A DNA stretch of 64,000 bases from contig OZ022585.1 in assembly GCA_963669155.1 (NCBI GenBank), positions 6,650,843 to 6,714,842 on the forward strand. The letters run 5' to 3'. The notes below the pieces were generated by a model. That model had not been told where the DNA came from and did not search any database. It saw only the letters and a program-made list of their open reading frames with translations. Below are positions 12,275 to 24,711 of the stretch, piece after piece; the stretch's first letter is position 1, and every line of letters starts with the position of its first letter. The stretch is from Arbacia lixula (taxonomy: Eukaryota > Echinodermata > Echinoidea > Arbacioida > Arbaciidae). The translations under genes and the position numbers were made by a program.

Positions 12275-12420
12275 TGGGGCAGTACGTTACCACGGCAACT
12301 AGTGCGGTCTCGCTCCCGTCATGGGTGGTCGAAAAAAGCAGTATAAAAGGACTTACCCCGAGCTAAAGTTACCCCGCTTCTGAAGCGGGGTAAGTCTGAG
12401 CGCACTATAAAAAGGGCATA

Positions 12421-12579
12421 GGGCCCTGTTGCATAAAACTCTACCATTAATGGTAACTCTGTCATCGATGGTAACTACCATGGTAACATAGCTCAATGGC
12501 CAATCAAACTCAAGGTTTCCATAGAAGTTACCATTGATAGCAAAGTTACCATTAATGGTAAGTTTTATGCAACAGGGCC
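12421..12579. mobile_element. MITE-C copy 3, intact, TA target duplication
   Basis: Termini GGGCCCTGTTGCATAAAACT and AGTTTTATGCAACAGGGCC are inverted, with TA on both sides (12419-12420, 12580-12581). Most of the element folds on itself through ACCATTAATGGT-type inner repeats. TA duplication is typical of Tc1/mariner-mobilised MITEs. Confidence 0.85.
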
Positions 12580-13666
12580 TAGAAGTCAGACTACATAATG
12601 ATCAGTTGGGAGAGTTTGGTCGGATCTGGGCATGTAAGAAGCAAAGTCCAAATATGAAATCAAAACAAACAATCGCTCATATGTCATGTATATTGAGATA
12701 TAACTGATGTGGACAGAGTATAGCCGAAATCGAATCTATATCAAGATGATGTAAACTATGTACATGCTTCTATCAGACGATTATCTCAAAGTTGATAACG
12801 ATTATCCATTAGCTGACAAGTGGCCGAGAATAAAAGGAAAGGGTGATACAGGCGAAGGCCGATGTGGTTTTGAGATGGGACAATCGAAATGTGTGTATGT
12901 ATGTGTATAAAAGGAAGAAACAGACACACAAGCGAAAGGAAAGAAAGAAATAGAGAGAGAGAGAGGGGGGGGGGGGGGGGGGGGTACGTAGAAAGTGCAA
13001 GAGATCAAGTAGTTCGGTCATTGTACTTCCCCCGCAGTTCCAAAAGCACACTTAACATGGATTTTCTCTTTGATCCGCCGAACTGCTTGAGTTCGGGCGG
13101 AGTTAACTTAAAGAAAGGGTGTCCCTTTTGCGGGTCATTTTTTTTTAGAAACCATGGAAAATGGAAGAAAATATTGTATCAGACAGGTGTCAGACTTTTT
13201 GTCCCAATAATAGAACTGGTAACTGAATTTAAGCGAAATTATAGCGATCACTCGATTTGACGAAGTTTTGGGCGGGTCGTCCTTAACATATAGCCAAGAA
13301 ACCGGAGACCGCTGTCCTTATAGTATGGGTTGAATGGGAGCATGTCCGCGTTGCCTACAGGGGCAATATGATTGTGAATGTAAACTACGGCCGAAAGGTC
13401 TTTAACGTAAACATCGATAGTTCTTCACTTTTTTGGGGAATGTGCAGTTATGTGCATTTATGTGACGTAATACTTTAACGTATTTATGGTACTTTTATTG
13501 AGAAATATTTTTTTTATACTTTTTATTTCACCATAGAAACATGCAAACTGTACATGCATACTCAGAATTGCATCACGTAACAAGACATTGGCGGTAGATT
13601 TCAGGATGCAGGGACTGGGGTAACAGCACTTTTTTTTTAATGTAAAACATAATTGATTAGATTCAA
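12580..13666. other. Intergenic with GA/G tract
   Basis: Holds a (GA)n-G tract (about 12953-12984). The open frames across it are driven by low complexity. No gene recognised. Confidence 0.5.
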
Positions 13667-13670
13667 TTAA

Positions 13671-14035
13671 AGGGCATATACTGTACTGGGAAGGCAAAAA
13701 AAGCCTTCAAATGTAATTGTTAGCAATCTTCTTGCCAATGGTCTTAAATCCATGTATTGTCCATTTTAGAAGCTTGCTGAAAGTTATTTGCCCTCAAATG
13801 ATCCACATATGGAGTAATTAATGATTAATGATTAAATTCTCAAAATGTTCGGGGTTAACATTTTGAGGATTTGTGATTTAATCACTCATTACTCCAAATG
13901 TAGATCATTTGAGGGCAAATAACTTTCAGGAAGCTTCTAAAATAGACAATACATGGATTTAAGACCATTGGCAAGAAGATTGCTAACAATTACATTTTGA
14001 AGGCTTTTTTGCCTTCCCAGTACAGTATATGCCCT
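13671..14035. mobile_element. MITE-B intact copy, near-complete 365-bp palindrome
   Basis: The left end AGGGCATATACTGTACTGGG is mirrored exactly by the right end, and TTAA flanks both sides (13667-13670, 14036-14039). Pairing continues with few mismatches to a centre near 13850 (CAAAATGTTCGGGGTTAACATTTTG region). RNA from either strand would form a hairpin with arms of about 175 bp. Other copies are at 24756-25009, 26140-26258 and 8482-8590. Confidence 0.9.
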
Positions 14036-14039
14036 TTAA

Positions 14040-15121
14040 GCATGGGTATGTTTGCCTAGCTTGTGTCCTTTCCCTTCCACAATTGTTGCGTGTGACCCTG
14101 AATGGAATGTCACTCACTTACATACATGCATGTTGACACAACCCACATGAGTTACCTGAAGACAAACATAAGCAATATGTCTTGTCTGAAGAAGAACAAA
14201 AACATTGCCAACGCATGTACTGCGTTTTTTTTTTTTAAAATAGCCCGTCCCTTTTAAAAACATCTGCAAACTTCCATATTTAGCACGTATCTTTCCGATA
14301 CCAACTGTGAAATTTTAAGGTCAGAGGTTCTTTCACTCCCGTAGAATAAATGAAAATCTCGATTTCATTTTTTAAAATTACGACTATTTTCGTGGTACAA
14401 CAGATCAATTATCTGCATTTAACATGAACAAACTACTTAAAGTATGTTAATTATATTGCACCATTTAAAAACAACCAAAATTTACAGTTGAGTATTGTAT
14501 TGATATTTCGCGAAGTGCCCCCGATATTGTCTTCAAGACATTAAACAACTTACTGTCACATTCGAAATGATAGAATATTGATAGAATAATCTGTATCACA
14601 TGTAGATAAATAAAATCATGCATACGTAATAATATACATTCAAGAATCAGAAAGCAACATGGTTGTGAGAAATCATGATGAATAATGCTAACTTACCAAG
14701 ATACCCGGTTCAGATATTTATATCATAAATTATTGCACATGATAAATATTACTCTTTAATACATTAAATGGAAATAAAATTAAATACAATGTGTTGTCGT
14801 TGTGTGTACATTTTATAGGAAATTACAAAGTAAAGTAAAATTTTAAAACATAATTATTGTCTTCTTTATTGAAAGATACAAAATACCAAAACACATGAAT
14901 TTGATTCCAATAATTCTTCACATGATACACAATTCATAACCATTACGTGTGACATCATAATACAAATTTTAGTAAAGATGGTTATTAGTGATACTAAATG
15001 TTGATTAGAACATGATAAGGCAGAACCTCAAGGACTTGATAATTCCCTTTCCACCTTACCCAGAAATAATACAATTCAACATGGTGAAAATCAGAGCACA
15101 AGTAATGTGGGTTGTAGCGGC
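14040..15121. other. AT-rich intergenic, nothing recognised
   Basis: No coding, RNA or repeat feature identified. Confidence 0.5.
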
Positions 15122-16340
15122 AAGATAGCCTTTTCCTTGTAAATAACCTCGTTTACTTCTGTGGGTAACCACGGTAGATTACCCAAAGTGAAAGTGTATA
15201 GAATAAACCCAGAGTGCGTGACTAATGCTTATGCAATCCCTTTTAACATGCCTTTTGCCAGTGAAGGAGTTATTGTGGCTAGCAGTCATTACCTTAAGCT
15301 GGGTCCAAATGAACACAGAAAAAAGGAATTTTGGAGGGGCAGGCAATAAGCAAACTGAAAGTATATGGTCAGAAGAAACCTGAACGGGCAAGAAGAAAGA
15401 AGGGAAAATTGAGCTCTGCACAGATTTGAGAACTGTACATAACCCTAGGATTGCAAACAGTTGGTGAGTAAGAATTTATGTTGTTTTTATTTCTATTTGT
15501 TATACCTGTATCAAACTTACTGTTATATTAACACTGTTTGGAAGTGATAATGTTCATGAACTCAAGTAGATACTGTCTACCATGAAGCAAAGTAGATTAT
15601 TTATTGTTAATACTGTAAGAATCAGCTTTGTTATTATATCAACACCTGACAGTGTGCAGTCATGATTTACTGTACCATTATTGATGTACGTCTGCATTAT
15701 GATAAACATAAATACCGGATTAAAGGACTCAATACAGCAGTATATAGATGAAATTTAATACTGAAACAACAGAGGTTGTGATGATAATGTATTCAGGGCG
15801 TTAGATTACGCTAATGAGCCCAAGGTTTATAACACATTATTGGTGTGGTTTGATATTGTTCAGTAGTTAAGCAGGAAATATTGTCCATATCATTTCTCTG
15901 TTAATGTTGATCATCAGTATAATCTACTATATCAGTTGCTTGAGCTGTATTAAATATGCAGTTTATGTGTACTCGAACACATATTCCATAGAATATAATT
16001 ATGCCTTACGATAACATAGTATCTGTTGATATTAGAACGAAGTATACATTTATATATCCTCTTGGTATGTGATGATTGGAAATATAAGATTAGGATTTGA
16101 CACATAATTAGCGATGATCATCTCACTTTGTTATGTATAGTTACTTCAGTGAATTTGTGTATTTAGGAAGCATTTAACACGTTGTTATTGTTATTATTTG
16201 TCTACAGCGAACCGCACAGAGTTGACGAACAGTAATACCCACAATGGAATTTCGACGAGTGTTAATTGCTAGTTATTTTGATCCCCAGCCGAGATCATAA
16301 TCAGAGACAATTGACATTAATAAACAGAAAGGACTTCAAA
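15122..16340 (+). other. Possible two-exon transcript, unproven
   Basis: A less AT-rich segment (15122-15462) ends at a good donor (CAGTTG then GTGAGTAAG). An acceptor-like TTTGTCTACAG ends at 16207, and AATAAA lies at about 16318 in ACATTAATAAACAG. A 62-residue frame (15161-15349) has no recognised domain. This could be a non-coding RNA, a gene relic or chance. Confidence 0.2.
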
Positions 16341-17607
16341 GCTGTTTATGTCGTGTCGTCATTTTAGCGTGTTAAGCGTGTTTGAGCAGTGCATCCCATA
16401 TGACATAGGGTTACCACGTAGCTGATGCTACATGGATTACTGATTAATACATTGGCCATACATCTACGTAAATCTATATAAGTTATTTCACATCGAGTTG
16501 CCCGATCTGTCTTACCAATAGAGGAATCAATCATTTCAAAAGTTCCCTGCAAGGTAGTAACCGATAATCCTGGGGTCATTGTGAAAACCTTTATTGCTGC
16601 CATTTAATGTACATGTATCTTGACTTACGTCATGCAATACATGCAATATGTGGCCCTGGTATGTCTATATAAGAAGTGTATATAACGTAATGTAACGTGG
16701 TATATTGTTGTAGTTAGTTGGTTTAGACCATATTAGAGTCTCATCGGGATCACCGCGCAGAATCACTCGCAAGAAGTACGATGACACGTCTCGTATAGTT
16801 TATAATAGGCATGATAGGAGTTCATAATCAGACATTGATGTATGAACAGAAAGTAAAGCGGAAAATAGAAGTAGCGTTTCAAGCGAAAAACTCTTGAACG
16901 CGAAAACAAAAGTTGAACTATATACAAACGATGAAATGACAAAAAAACCCTGAAAAGAACAAAGAGAGCGAACAGAAAACATAATGAATACACTGCCAAA
17001 ACGAACTTTACACATCTTTGGAGACACTAATTCATATCCCAACTCCCAACGTCAACTTAACTGTCATGATAATATGTCTATTATCTATAACTCTAACGTA
17101 ACCAAGTTCAAATTAATTTTATCCACTCATCTATCCTAATAAACTCAAATAGAAATTAGTGTGAACAAATTTCTGATATACCTTAGATATGCGCAACCCA
17201 TAACGACCTCTCCGTCATATAATAACTCTTGTTTCAACTTAAAACAAATTATTAACCTACCTCTGACATTCATATCGATCTCTGATTGACACAAACCAAA
17301 TACAATTCAACCACATCTATGACTTGTAAACGTAAAGTAAACTCTACGCGACTATATCACTCTGAACGCAATCAAAAGTTACCTCAACACTTACAATTTA
17401 CACTAATGGAATCGTAAAACTCTCAGTTTCTTCTATGTGACTGAGAAAAGAGGATAATGATGGTACAGTGACTAGTATTAGCACATTAGAATGGATCACT
17501 TTGTCAGTTGGTATGAGAAATGTCCAACCCTCTGGAAGCAAGCCTATAGACCATCACACATGCACCCCCCCCCCCCTCCCCCCCCCCCTTCCCTCTGTGC
17601 GTTACAT
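16341..17607. other. Intergenic, nothing recognised; poly-C tract near its end
   Basis: AT-rich with short open frames. An interrupted poly-C run lies at about 17565-17589, just before R1 copy C. Confidence 0.5.
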
Positions 17608-18271
17608 CATGGACCTAGCATGGACCTAGTATGGATACGCTGTACTTCTAATTAGGCAATGCTTCCTCTGAATAACAAAATAAAATAAGTTTTGAGAGAT
17701 ATGTCAACCGTTCAGCCTTCGCTGGGAGTTCATAGGTGATCTTTTTACACACGCTGTAAATTTGTTTTGGGGTGCGCGAATAAAGATTTGGATAAAATTG
17801 TAAAAAGAATTTGGTCCGTTACTTTTTCGGACACCTCCGGACACGAAATTGAGGTTGTTTTCATGGAAGGTGAAACACTCAATAAACGATTTACAAGATA
17901 TTTTTAAGGAAATTTGATTGCCCAATGTGCGATAAAGAGGCATTTCTCTGACATTTTTTCTCCAGTATTCCCCTTTTATCACCCAAACGAACCAACACTA
18001 TAATCTTAAATTCACAGAATCGTATCATTTTTTATAAGAGGTACTATCAGTGCACATGCACTTTAGTACATGCAGTAATTCAGGAATCTTCTTCCCATAC
18101 AAATTATATATTCCTCCAAATGCATCCTACATTTTGTCATGCTTGTTTTGCGGCGAATCACCCTCGATCAAAGAGCCAAACGCGTAAAATATTCCATTGT
18201 GATATCAATGCACGCGACTGCTGTAGGAATTAATTACACTTCGTGCTGACTCCATTCCTTACACCTCTCTG
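17608..18271 (+). repeat. R1 dispersed repeat, copy C (diverged)
   Basis: Same start (CATGGACCTAG) and the same block order as copies A and B, with many substitutions and a deletion near the 5' end. This is the oldest of the long copies. Confidence 0.75.
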
Positions 18272-18716
18272 ATATGATAGACCATTTTCATTATGTAATC
18301 AAATTTTATTCGCGTCGTTGAAACAATAGGTTACTATAACCCTAAAACTTGTCCGAGGTTTGCCCGAGTAGCAGCAACTAATAAATTGAGAGTGCGTTCC
18401 ATCCATTGAAACTGAATCACGAAATACAGGTGCGTGTAATAACGCGTCACCAGGCAGTTACATTAGGGGAAAAGTAGTAAATACGTTACGGAAATAGATT
18501 ATTTGTTAGCCAGGGGGTTCATTGAATATTGAAGGAAAATGTCATTGTCGCGTGCATTTGATAATGCATGTAATATTGTAGAAGTCCAGAAAATGTACAC
18601 TGTGAAAGGATGCCCCTGACAACAACAAAAAATATAATGCGCATGTTTGTGTGTATGTATGTGGGAGGGAGTGGTATTATAATTGCATTCACTATACACC
18701 ACTGCATCGATGAGAC
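18272..18716. other. Spacer between R1 copies, nothing recognised
   Basis: No feature identified. Confidence 0.5.
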
Positions 18717-19291
18717 CATGGACCTATTATGGATGGACTGTGCTCGGATAGACTTCCTTTGATCTATGATGACCGCCGCCTCATAAAAATTCAAGACATT
18801 GAGGTGTTTCAAACAATTTGCTGTATTTCTAATTGGCAGTGCCTTCCTCCGAATAACAAAAGAAAATCTAGTTTGAGAAATATGTCAACCGTTCGGCCTT
18901 CGCTGGGAGTTCATAGCTGATCTTATTACACACACTGTGAATTAGTTTGAGGGTGAGCGAAGGGAGGCATTTCAATGACATTTTTTCTCCAGTATTCCCC
19001 GTTTATCAGAAAAACGAAGCAACAATATAATCTGAAATTCACAGAATCGTATCATTATGATGTACTACTACTGCACATGCTCTTCAGTACATGAAGTGGT
19101 TCTGAAATCTTCTGCGCATACATAATATATATTACTCTAAATGCATCCAATATTTGTCTTGCATATTTGGCGGCGGTCGTCACTGGATCAAAGAACCAAA
19201 CGCGTCAAATATTCTATTGTGCTATCAATGAACGCGACTGGTGTAGGAATATATTCCTCTTCGAGCCGACTCCAGTTCTTACACCTTCCTG
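18717..19291 (+). repeat. R1 dispersed repeat, copy D (internal deletion)
   Basis: Matches copies A and B at both ends. The segment after GGGTGAGCGAAGGGA, which contains TTTCGGACATCTCC in the other copies, is deleted. Confidence 0.8.
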
Positions 19292-20500
19292 ATAAGACCG
19301 ATCATAACAATCGCGACGATATTGACGACATAAATCCAAGCTGAATCTTAAACACGTCATGTGATTGGGTAGACCAGGCACGTGCTCGTAGAGAGCCGAG
19401 TGGAGTACTGTTGCTTGCTCTGGTCACGCGTTAACATGATGCTGGACAATACCATTCTCGGCAGCAGGGATCATTGGTAACGCTTAGAGTGTTAAAGATA
19501 TTTCTCGGATGTGCGAACTGAAGCGTCGACAGAATATACCGATTTTTCGGACGTCAGTTTGGCTGGAAATTTGTGGTCCTGACCAATAGGTGTGAGACCA
19601 AGGTGACCTTAACCACAGACGGACATTTTGGTGAGTGATAGGCTTTATCATATGTGCATGTGGCATGTTCTGTGCCAAAAAAATGAAACTTTGTAGTATT
19701 TGTTTGCATAGAGGGTGAAATAATTCACAACTGGCACTTTTAAGGGGTAAACCATGGATCTACATACATGTAAATGTTTGAAGCAGGGACGTTTGACGGA
19801 GGGGCATCGATATGTTGGGGGGGGGGGGGGGTGCAGATGAGTTGGGGGCCGGGGGGGGGGGGGGGGATGGTGGTGATCGCATTGTAATCTCGATCCGTAT
19901 GACGGACCTTGACCTATACAATTTAATTGCACTTATACTAAGTGTTCCAATTTTTTTGTCAATCTGTTGAATTGTACTTGGAGAAAGACAAATAAACTTG
20001 AACTTGACCCTTTCACGCGGTAGGAATATGCGCATTCTGATGCATGGAATAGGAGATTTCAACTCCCATAGCATTCATGCACAGTTATTTTCCCGATTGA
20101 CATATTTATTTATTTATTTTTTCTTGGGGGGGGGGGTGCAAGAAATGAATTGGAGGGGGTTGAAACCACACTTTTTGTTTTATTTTAAATATATCCTGAC
20201 TTATACATGACGTGGGGAATTGCATAAGAGTGATTTGACAATTTTGCATTTTGATTCAGGGGACGAAGGGTTTTGAAGCCATTTATCTGTAATTCGTAAA
20301 TAAATGTTTCGTCTTTGTTTTTGCACGTATCATACCAAATAAACTTTGACATGAATTCATCAAATACCGAAGGTTATTACTATTCGGCGATGTTATATCT
20401 AGAGGGATTCGTTATCCGCCACACGTCACCCCTTCCCCTCCTCTCTACCCAGTTTAACAATGCCTGAATATAATTATAGGAGAGAAAAGAGAAACGGACC
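19292..20500. other. Intergenic with G-rich tracts
   Basis: G-rich interrupted tracts lie at about 19818-19866 and 20126-20136. Proline-rich reverse-strand frames there come from the homopolymers. No gene recognised. Confidence 0.5.
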
Positions 20501-20506
20501 CAATCG

Positions 20507-20684
20507 GACATGTGTGGGACTTCATTGGGAAGAAAATGGATTCAGAAATGCTGCAGAACTACAGGAAAGAACTGAACAAGAGTGAAAAGCCATCCCAGCT
20601 GAATATTTGAAGAAACTGGTGGACAGTTTGCCAAAACGCCTTCATTTGCTTTAATCGAGGCAAGAGGTGGACAAACCAAATACT
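20507..20684 (+). pseudogene. Tc1/mariner transposase C-terminal relic
   Basis: The translation from 20507 gives DPIGHVWDFIGKKM, matching the (N)PIE.VWD..... block that ends the DD34E catalytic domain of Tc1-family transposases. A frameshifted KLVDSLPKR and then IEARGGQTKY follow, the usual Tc1 C-terminus. The family's catalytic Glu is Gly here (codon GGA, 20516-20518), and stops and frameshifts interrupt the frame. The gene is dead. The right terminal inverted repeat lies at 20846-20873. Confidence 0.85.
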
Positions 20685-20845
20685 GACTCATTTTTTCTAT
20701 TACACTGCGATTTGTTTATTGTTTCATAGAGAAAAAAAGGTAGTTTCATACATGTGGGGTTTAGAAATTATGATTTATTTGTCAGTACACGAAGTTTTCT
20801 TACTGTATTTTTAACGAATACACATGACGAACCCTTTTTACAGGA

Positions 20846-20873
20846 GGTGGCTAATTAATTTTGGCCAGTAGTG
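20846..20873. repeat. Right terminal inverted repeat of Tc1 relic
   Basis: Reads GGTGGCTAATTAATTTTGGC then CAGTAGTG, followed by TA (20874-20875). This is the usual Tc1 end (CACTACTGGCCAAAA when inverted) next to a TA target. I did not find the left end. Confidence 0.8.
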
Positions 20874-20878
20874 TATTT

Positions 20879-21142
20879 TTACTTGACAAACGTTTTTTGT
20901 TTGCTGATGCCTGTTGCACTCATGGAAGTAAGCCTATTGAGTCCATTGCAAGAACTGGACAAACGAGATGGGACTCTACATCATTTTCTTTTGTTCTCTC
21001 TGAGAAGTAGTTGCCACATAGTCATGTTCGTAATCGTAACAACTGAAAAGCACATGTTGCGAGAAGGCATGGCTGTTCGGCGGAGTGGAGCATGGGAGCA
21101 CTGCATAGAAAGAAAGTTGAGTCATATTCTCCCATAACATTA
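20879..21142 (+). repeat. R5 dispersed repeat, copy 2
   Basis: Matches 9836-10094 in the same orientation, starting at CTTGACAAACG a few bases after the Tc1 end. Confidence 0.65.
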
Positions 21143-22357
21143 TCCATGCTCTGTCATCAATATCACGTGGGGAGTGAGCTCACCAGGAAGAGGTCAAGAA
21201 CCCCTTATGAAATTCATGTTGACAGATCCATGTATCCTCGGCTCGAGGGTATTGATTGCGTATTACTGCGTGCATGGAGCTACAGGTAAAGCCGTCTCTA
21301 CATGTACACGTACTGTATGTAAGTTGGCGAGTGGGGGCGGTACATGTACATAATGCCGTTTGGCTCCTCATAAAAGGTAGGGATACTCTAGTTGTTGCAT
21401 TTTAAGGCTGTCATAGTTACCTGCAAATATTTTAATGATGTCTTTTCTTCATAGGCCTATCGTTAATTCTAAAATAATCGAAATAAAAAATAATCACATA
21501 TGCAAAACCTCATTCTTCAAATATGTGTATGATTCAGGGATATTGCACATTTATAAAGGGTTTTGTCTTATAAAGGACACTTCAAGCTAAGACACCAAAA
21601 TAAAACAAACAAACATTGTAAACAATATTTCCTAACTCGCCGAACGGCGAATGGTGCAAAAATGATGCAAAAATGCCACGGTACGTGGCAGAGAAAGCGG
21701 TAAGTGTCCTGTAAAATTTGCGAGTTCGTCCACTAGATTTCCATAGCCCTGGACCACTGATCTCTACACTAACTGGTTACTACACTGGTTAGTGGGGAGA
21801 TCAGTGCCCTGGACGTAGGGCTTAGTGATGTAGTGTGTTGCCGTACATAATACACGCACGGACCCCGCGTCGTTCACCGCGTCTTTGGCATCCTACATTT
21901 TGCATTTCGTTTTCGTGTAACTCGTGCATGTCTACTGTTCTATTGTGCTGCGCCGCAGTCAATAGTAGTTTTGCATCTCCAAAATATACGGATGTTTTCT
22001 CTACACGGGAAAGGTCAGTGTATTTTCACGTGCTCCGTTGCTATAATTTGTGTCTCATTAATTCAGCTGTTTCTACATAGGCGAATCGGGCGGACAAACT
22101 CTCTATTCGCAGTATATGTTTTTCAATCAAGCAGGGGCAATTATCTCTAGTTTGTAATGGATGATTATTGTATTCAGACTTGTCCGGTTAAGCCCAAGGT
22201 CGTGTTGTGTGTTGCCTGATGATGTGTGAGATTCAAGCTGTCCAGCATCCGTGTTTAATACCGTGAAAATTACATTATACGCATTAATGTCTAAATTGGA
22301 TGCATGTACGTGTTATGTCAATGGAAGCGGCATTTATTTCAAATCATGAAATTTCTA
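21143..22357. other. Intergenic with one short hairpin
   Basis: CACTGATCTC..ACACTAAC and GTTAGTG..GAGATCAGTG (21755-21806) form a stem of about 18 bp. The flanking CCCTGGAC repeats directly on each side. Nothing else recognised. Confidence 0.5.
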
Positions 22358-22497
22358 TAGCCTGGGTAAGGCGCCATATGTAACAATGCAATCCCCCCGG
22401 TTCGATTCCTGGTGTGGATAGGGTCAATTCTTCTGTTCTATCCCTCACTTTGTCCTTCTCTTTGAGATTTTCTTTCCCATGTTTTTTTTCTCATGGC
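22358..22497 (+). mobile_element. tRNA-derived SINE, copy 1
   Basis: TAGCCTGGGTAAGG resembles a pol III A box, and GGTTCGATTCC (22399-22409) is a canonical B box. The body GGTGTGG..CCCTCACTTTGTC..TTTCCCATG repeats in copy 2, about 325 bp downstream. No complete tRNA fold is present. Confidence 0.65.
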
Positions 22498-22682
22498 ATT
22501 TATGGCATTTTGACTTCTCTGACGTCACTGTCCAGAGGCGTGCGTGTTTTCAAATTTTCTTCGAAATGAGACTTTATTGCGGCAAACGAATATGAAATTC
22601 GTTTTTAGTGGATAATTTTACATACATTAGTGGGAACCTATTTTTCTAATTTAGTAACCCTTTAAGTGAATGGGAAGATTTC

Positions 22683-22860
22683 TGCATGAATTGGTTGAGA
22701 CGCTGTTTTAAGAACGCGCGACCCCGATTCGAATCCTGGTGTGGGTTGGGTCATTACCTCATTCCTTCTGCAATGTGATTTTTTTTCCACCGTGTTCTGT
22801 TCTTTCCCTCACTTTGTCTTTCTCTTTGAGAATTTCTTTCCCATTTGTTTTCTCTCGCCC
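22683..22860 (+). mobile_element. tRNA-derived SINE, copy 2
   Basis: TTGGTTGAGACGC stands in the A-box position, and GATTCGAATCC (22726-22736) is the B box. The same body as copy 1 follows (CTGGTGTGG..TTTCCCTCACTTTGTC). Confidence 0.65.
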
Positions 22861-23884
22861 CTTTATCTTAAATGACCATTAATTACACTTTGTGAGCACA
22901 TGCATGTGACCATTCAGGCAAGTTTCTGAAATGTTAAGATGCTGTACGTGCGCTACAGTCTATCGGCAGCGCTCGCTCGTTCTATATAAAACGTGAGCGT
23001 TTTATTTTTCGTCTCGCGAAATCTCACGTGCAGATTTTGCTGCACGAGATTATGAATAAATTCGACTTGCTCGCGAGATCATGTGCTGGTGTCTTCTGTA
23101 AGCATATTGATCACGAATTTTTAAGACAGGGATCGAGATTATATCTTTCTTAAGTATTTTCATTTTTTTTTTCGAAATCCGCAAAGGAGTTTTAATTTTA
23201 TTTGCTTTCAAAAACAGGCCTCTTTTTTTTTTAAATATGTAAGCTCTCAGACTTTGCTGGATCCTAACCGTTCTACAGATCGGACGGCAACACGAGTTAA
23301 GCTTTGGAAAGCCAGTACTCCAGCAGACATTGTGTGCTATTCGTCTTAAAAGCAGAACACGCGTATTTTATTTTCAGCTCAGTATTCGTGACCTTCACGT
23401 GACCTCTCGAACCGCAGAGAAGGTCTCCTTTTCAAACTGTAATATCTCTATGAATGAACCATATACTCGTACTTTTTTTGCAACTGTTTGTTGGAGGTCG
23501 AAATTTAACACGTGTGAAAAAACATTCAATAAAAACAGGCAGAAAAATATTGCAATTTCGAGATAAGTATGTGGCTCTAATTTAAAAAAAGAAAAGAAAA
23601 ACTCTTTATTTCAATGTCAATCGCTTTTGAGCCCCCAACATTTATAAATCATCTGAAGCGGAGTCTATTGTACTTTTTTAAAATACCAATTTTTCAACCT
23701 CTCTTTGTAGAAGGGTCAAGATCCAGCAAAATATCAACCATGTTCAAATCCAAAATGCGTGAGACATGACGAAGTTGTGAATGATCCTAACCAGCCAATC
23801 ATAATCAGCGACCGTCGAATCGCCGGTGTCATGAAGTCATTATCGCGGACTACATAGTCAATAAGTATTATCAGATTGCACGAA
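22861..23884. other. Intergenic, nothing recognised
   Basis: No feature identified. Confidence 0.5.
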
Positions 23885-24060
23885 TACAAGTTCAAAATTG
23901 CAAAAGCTCCCTACCGTGGGAGGAGGGACACCCCTCTCCCACACATCCCCTTTCGGTCGCTTCGCTCCCTCGCCCTGGCGCTTCGCGCCCTCACTAGCGT
24001 TGGCAGCCCAGTCATCCCCCAGGTGTACGAACCTGTCTACGCCACTGGAATTAACCTTTA
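23885..24060 (-). repeat. GC-rich repeat fragment, probably a transposon end
   Basis: On the reverse strand it starts CCAGTGGCGTAGACAGG, a form seen at the ends of many DNA transposons. GAGGGAGCGAAGCGACC and GGCGCGAAGCGCC repeats follow. Base composition differs sharply from the flanks. Class uncertain. Confidence 0.4.
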
Positions 24061-24164
24061 CATAACATGGCCTTCAACATTTCCTGCTTCTCTGAATCTC
24101 ATTTTTCAGTTTTCTTTTCTAATTTATATAACTTATCGTGTCTCGTGTTGACAGATTGTCCCTG

Positions 24165-24530
24165 AGAGCAGTGTAAACATAGTGACCCAAAGTGACCATG
24201 TAATATTTTGCTAAGCTTGTTATTAATGCTTGTTTTTAATAAACGTTAACATTCCGTGGTAACTTCACATGTCGTTCGTTCCCATAGAGCTGTGAAGAGT
24301 GTAGTGACCCAAAGTGACCGTGTAATATTTTGATAAGCTTGTCATTGCTGTGTTGGGTGGTCCGTTCCCTTGCTACTGTATAATAACCTCTCTCCCCCTG
24401 TCGTGTTTTGTAGGGGGATCACAACAATCAACAATACTGAAAAACGATCATGCTTTTGTCGAAATGATTTTAGAGAAATATTAATGAACGTCACAATATC
24501 CGTGGTAACTTCACATCTCGTTCGATCATT
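24165..24530 (+). repeat. Short local direct duplication
   Basis: GTGACCCAAAGTGACC.TGTAATATTTTG.TAAGCTTGT occurs at about 24180 and 24300. AC.TC.CGTGGTAACTTCACAT.TCGTTCG occurs at about 24250 and 24495. The second copy is split by about 130 bp of unrelated sequence. Confidence 0.65.
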
Positions 24531-24711
24531 GCTCCTTTACACGGCGTTTTCACCCACGAAGCGGTCTCCACGGTGTATCAAGAGAAAATGACGTCACGCT
24601 GGAACCGAGAATATTACAACAGCGTAGCCAGTATGCACAGTATGCACAAATGAAGTGAAATTAACAGGTCAATGGCTTCACAAACACACACATCATTATC
24701 ATGTCGTGTAG

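Larger units (their letters stand above)
11626..12416. mobile_element. Palindrome-rich DNA element, about 790 bp, TATAAAA-containing ends
   Basis: The left end CCCCTTTTATAGTG and right end CACTATAAAAAGGG are inverted. Internally the CACTATAAAAGG / AGTATAAAAGGA motif recurs (about 11784 and 12336), and GGTAA..CCCCG hairpins sit at both ends. It is probably a non-autonomous or decayed DNA transposon. An 83-residue open frame with a Myb-like start (12023) lies inside. It abuts MITE-C copy 3. Confidence 0.55.
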
